Shown here piece after piece: positions 8,589 through 11,943 of a DNA stretch of 11,943 nt (positions are counted from its first letter, which is position 1; the number at the start of each line of letters is the position of its first letter). The position numbers were made by a program, and so were the translations under genes. The DNA is from Candolleomyces eurysporus (lineage: Eukaryota; Basidiomycota; Agaricomycetes; Agaricales; Psathyrellaceae): positions 1 through 11,943 of the forward strand of contig JANBPK010001426.1 of the NCBI GenBank assembly GCA_027579435.1, given 5' to 3'. Under the pieces are notes generated by a model, which worked only from the letters and a program-made list of their open reading frames with translations, was not told the origin of the DNA and ran no database searches.

Positions 8589-10684
8589 ATGTCCACCACT
8601 CTTCTTTCCAAGCAGCCTCTGGCACAGGACGCGGGCTCAGACTCGTCGCTCGACGAGAAGGGCTCCAAGGCCGACGTCTCTGCGGGCGCTATCCCACCTC
8701 TTGGTGCACCGGTAGACGCTGTGGCGGGCAATCCATTCACGGCCATGTTCAAGAAGAACACCAAGCTGGACCTGGATGCCATTGCCACCCAGCCGTCGGT
8801 GTTCGACGATCCCGTCTCTCTGGAAGCTTATCGGCCACCTCCCCAGTATGAGAACACCCACCGCTTCGATCCTCTTGCACGATGGACATGGAGAGAAGAA
8901 ATTGTACGTTACGCTTCGCGGCCTTCCCCCACGTGCCTGTGACGAAATACTTTTTTTTAGAGTGTCGTCAAGAAGATTGACCTTCGCATCATGATATGGG
9001 CCTGTATCATGTTCTTCTCCTTGGATTTGGATCGTAGCAACATCTCTCAGGCCAATTCAGACAACTTCCTCCCCGACCTGGGGCTCACGACTAACGACTT
9101 CAACCTTGGAAACACACTCTTCCGAGCATCGTTTCTCTGTGCTGGTGAGCTTCTTCTCGAAAAAGATTTCCTGTGTTGTGCTCACGACAACTATCAGAAC
9201 TTCCCTCTCAGCTTATCTCTAAGCGTATTGGTCCCGATATTTGGATTCCTTGCCAAATGGTTCTATGGAGCACGGTATCACTTGCTCAGTTTTGGCTCAA
9301 TGGTCGCGCCTCCTTCCTTGCATGTCGGTTCCTCCTTGGTTTCATGCAAGGGGGGTTTATTCCTGATGTCGTCCTCTACCTCTCTTATTTCTACACTAAG
9401 CGAGAACGTCAGTTGCTGCTTTATCATTTGTTCGATTGAATATCTCATGACGCGNTTTTCCAGTGCCCATTCGTATGGCCTACTTTTGGCTCTCCAACTA
9501 CGTCGCCGACATCGTTAGCGCGTTCCTTGGTACTGGTATTTTGCGCATGCGAGGCATCGGTGGGAGGGAAGGCTGGCGTTATCTCTTCCTCCTCGAGGGT
9601 ATTGCGACCCTTCTCGTTGGCATCGCCTCATTCTATCTCATGNCCCCCCGGACCAACGCAGACGCGGAAATGGTTTACTGAAAGGTTGGTCTACATTATT
9701 GAGCTTTGGAGACGCGAATTAACACAAACAATACTATAGAGAAGAAATTATCATGGTCAATCGTGTTTTGCGCGACGATCCCTCTAAATCTGACATGCAC
9801 AATCGAGAAGGGCTGTCGATTAAGATGATCTGGGACGCCATGCGTGACTGGAGATTATGGCCCATCTACGCTGTTGGACTCGTTCACATGAGTACGCTCT
9901 CCTCCGCCTACTCCTAGAGATTATGGCTAATATCCTTGCAGTGCCTGTTGGCCCTCCTCAGACATACCTTACCCTTTCCCTTCGCAACCTCGGCTTCAAC
10001 ACCACGGAGACCAATTTGTTGTCCATTCCCTCGGTGGTCATCGGTGCAACTATGCTGCTGTTAACAGCGTACTTCAGTGAGAAGGTCGACAGCCCCGTCG
10101 CGGCCACAGTCATCCTCCAACTATGGGCCCTCCCTCTTCTCGTCGCCCTCTACACCTTCGAGCGGAGCACATCGCAATGGGTCTACTATGCTGTGGTCAC
10201 ATTGATTACCGGTTTCCCCTACGTCCATCCTATACAAGTCGCATGGGCATCACGAAACTCTTACAGTGTCAGGACACGCACGGTGTCGGCGTCGCTGTAC
10301 AACATGTTCGTGCAGGCCGGTGCTATCATCTACGCCAACATTTACCGCAAGGACGATGCTCCGCTCTGTAAGTTGCGTTTCTATCCCTTCTGCTCAACAA
10401 CAGTACTGACGAGTTATTGCAGATAAACGGGGTAATAAAACTCTCATTGCGATTGCGAGCATGAACATCTGCCTATACATCTTCGCCTTCTTCTTTTACA
10501 AATATCTCAACCACCGCCGCGACAAAACCTGGAACTCATGGACCCAAAAGGTTTGTTTTCAGCTTGCATTAATTAGTGTTGCACTTCATTCTGACTTGTT
10601 CCTTTCACGTAGGAACGAGAGGAATACGTTGAAAACACAAAAGACGTTGGCAACAAGCGCATGGATTTCCGCTTTGCCTATTAA
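8589..10684 (+). CDS. MFS transporter, allantoate permease (Dal5 / anion:cation symporter) family
   Basis: Exons: 8589-8903, 8961-9144, 9198-9407, 9464-9684, 9740-9891, 9942-10367, 10423-10550, 10613-10684. Leaving out the N at 9643, they total 1707 nt (568 aa). This is a plasma-membrane-type symporter; relatives carry allantoate, nicotinate, biotin, pantothenate or sulfonates. The first ~105 residues are hydrophilic and probably cytoplasmic. TM1 follows ([18 protein letters not shown], about 115-132). Later family landmarks are [128 protein letters not shown] and IYRKDDAP. The protein ends [10 protein letters not shown]. With the N kept, exon 4 leaves frame and meets a stop at 9679-9681; without it the PPGPTQT motif is continuous. 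The intron with donor GTCAGT (9408) also contains an N (9455). The substrate cannot be told from sequence; some landmarks remind me of the yeast SEO1/SOA1 branch, but this is weak. It is tail-to-tail with the next gene. Confidence 0.92.
9643..9643. other. Ambiguous base (N) in transporter exon 4 acting as a spurious insertion
   Basis: The N directly precedes six C. Kept, it breaks the frame just before the conserved PPGPTQT stretch and leads to a stop within 40 nt. Omitted, [17 protein letters not shown] is continuous and joins the next exon in phase. Confidence 0.88.
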
Positions 10685-10855
10685 GCAGGAAAACATAAGG
10701 ACCGCGAAACTTGGAGATTAATGACGATGTACGAATTGTTGTAGACGACCACCTAACGCCCCTACCGTACATACACACTATACGTTTCTACCTGGGTATA
10801 CTGATATGCGATAATGCTTACATAAAGCTTCGCCTACATCCCACTGTCAGCAAGG
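10685..10855. other. Convergent 3' intergenic region
   Basis: These 171 bp lie between the stop codons of the transporter (plus) and the fucosyltransferase-like gene (minus). Both 3' UTRs must share or nearly overlap this space. It is moderately A/T-rich, with TACATACACACTATACG-like sequence near 10768-10784 but no clear hairpin or coding potential. Confidence 0.5.
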
Positions 10856-11943
10856 TCAGAAAAGTTCGAACGCCTCCCACACGGGTATCTCGTGGCCCTT
10901 GAGATCCACGTCCACCCATCGCTTGTTTGCTTGGTCTATTTCTCCCATCTTGTTGACCTTTCCAAAGGCCTTGTCCCAACCCAGCCCGATCACAGCCAAA
11001 CGGCCAAAGTTTGAACTGAGAAACAGGTCAATAAATGAGAGTAGGAATGGCGAAGGGGATGGTGAACACGTACCTGACCGAGCAAATTGTAGCATGTAGG
11101 TGCGGATCACGACCCGAATCCCATAGCCCAGTGACAAGTGCAAGGTCGATTAAAGCACCTCTAGTGAGCGAACGCCTTTCTTCCGGAGAAAGCGCGCCAA
11201 ACGTATCTTGGCGATATTCCTTCGGACTTGAAAGTCTCCGCACGTCCGAATGCACCGATTTTGGGAGGGCGAAAGTCGAACCGTGGTATGCCTGGGTGAA
11301 CTCGTCGATTGCAGCGGGGGAATCTGAAGCGACGTAGACCACTGGTGGTTTTGAGGAATCGCTTTCCTGCGTCCTTTTGATTGTTTCTAGAACAGCATCG
11401 ACATATTCTTTGATGGGTATGGGTTTCCTATGGTATTCCCAACCGTGGGGTATCCTGTCCCCGCGTCGGATGTGCACAGAGATGTAATCGCTCTCAGCGG
11501 TATTATGCTCGTCGATGTTCAAATGGGGGTCTTGAGTAGAGATGGAGGCGAGAAGTTCCTGTTTTGCGGTATTGATCAGGCTCGTCATCTTTTCATTTAG
11601 TTGGATGGTAGTGCTGAAGGATGCTTCGGAGTGTTCAAAGATAGGTCTGGCTCGGTTCAAATCGTGACCATAGCTAGAAGTCCAATTGCCATCAATTTCG
11701 AACAGGATAGAGATAATTTAAACTCACGAATTTTCGTAATGGTTTTGAAATGCGTGACCAAAATGATATTTTGCTGTCAGAGAGTTGACAATCTTCGGTC
11801 TACGTCAATGGAATGGCACTTGAAAAAGCTCAGTTCAGCCTACCCAATGTCTACACGATTCAGTAACAAGGGGCTGGCTAAAATGAAGGTAGCTCACCTA
11901 GCAGTTCTGGGACATGCAACGAGTTCTTGTCCACACTTTCAGC
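10856..11943 (-). CDS. Fucosyltransferase-fold protein with HIRRGD motif (partial, N-terminus outside window)
   Basis: Minus-strand exons: >11943-11898, 11877-11844, 11799-11728, 11673-11074, 11015-10856. Introns at 11843-11800 (44 nt), 11727-11674 (54 nt) and 11073-11016 (58 nt) are ordinary GT-AG. The visible part, about 300 residues, is the C-terminal portion. It includes VNSLTAKYHFGHAFQNHYEN, then the hallmark YISVHIRRGDRIPHGWEYHR, PPVVYVASDSPAAIDEF, a basic RGALIDLALVTGLWDSG stretch and CSVSSNFGRLAVIGLGWD. It ends in PVWEAFELF. An H-x-R-R-G-D loop followed by a Rossmann-like VVYVASD strand and a C-terminal SSN-type loop fits the GT-B fold of fucosyltransferases (O-FucT/NodZ/GT11-like). 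The acceptor sugar or protein cannot be assigned. Similar proteins are, from memory, common in mushroom genomes, often with an N-terminal membrane anchor, which would lie outside the window. The junction near 11878-11897 is problematic: either a 20-nt intron or a missing homopolymer base. Confidence 0.72.

Noticed and set aside
1..11943. A possible secondary metabolite or transport gene cluster, or a novel defence-like system, in the window.
   Set aside because: There is no biosynthetic core enzyme, pathway regulator, mobile element or unusual composition. The genes are conserved housekeeping or widespread family members, and the transporter next to a fucosyltransferase-like gene is not enough to propose a cluster.

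Overview
The window is nuclear DNA from a filamentous fungus, most probably a basidiomycete of the Agaricomycotina. The reasons are the very dense, uniformly short introns (about 40 GT-AG introns of 44-62 nt, nearly all required to keep conserved protein domains in frame) and the family content. There are no operons, plasmid or phage genes, rRNA, or recognisable tRNA, CRISPR or transposon. I rebuilt the gene models by hand from protein-family conservation and splice sites. For all five, the exon phases close exactly, apart from one doubtful junction in the last gene.

Layout, left to right. (1) 1-1232, minus: ribonuclease H1 with an N-terminal hybrid-binding domain, a catalytic domain and a long disordered tail that runs off the left edge. 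(2) 1591-6155, minus: a 22-exon RAD5-type protein (HIRAN, SNF2 helicase, RING E3 ligase), reconstructed at 1140 aa. (3) 6332-8283, plus: CCT7, the eta subunit of the TRiC/CCT chaperonin, 560 aa, divergent from RAD5 across a 176-bp shared promoter. (4) 8589-10684, plus: a major facilitator transporter of the allantoate permease (Dal5/anion:cation symporter) family, 568 aa. (5) 10856-11943, minus, cut by the right edge: a protein with a fucosyltransferase-like fold and an HIRRGD motif, tail-to-tail with the transporter.

How they relate: RNase H1 (removes RNA-DNA hybrids) and RAD5 (PCNA polyubiquitination and fork reversal) both protect replication forks and lie in tandem on one strand. CCT7, the transporter and the glycosyltransferase-like protein look like unrelated neighbours. 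This is mostly an ordinary housekeeping region. The most unusual signals are two putative microexons (5 and 3 nt) that rebuild the Walker A motif of RAD5, stop-free introns of 3n length in RAD5, a triplicated CGCGTC element in the RAD5/CCT7 promoter, and single Ns beside homopolymers, two of which behave as spurious extra bases in coding sequence.
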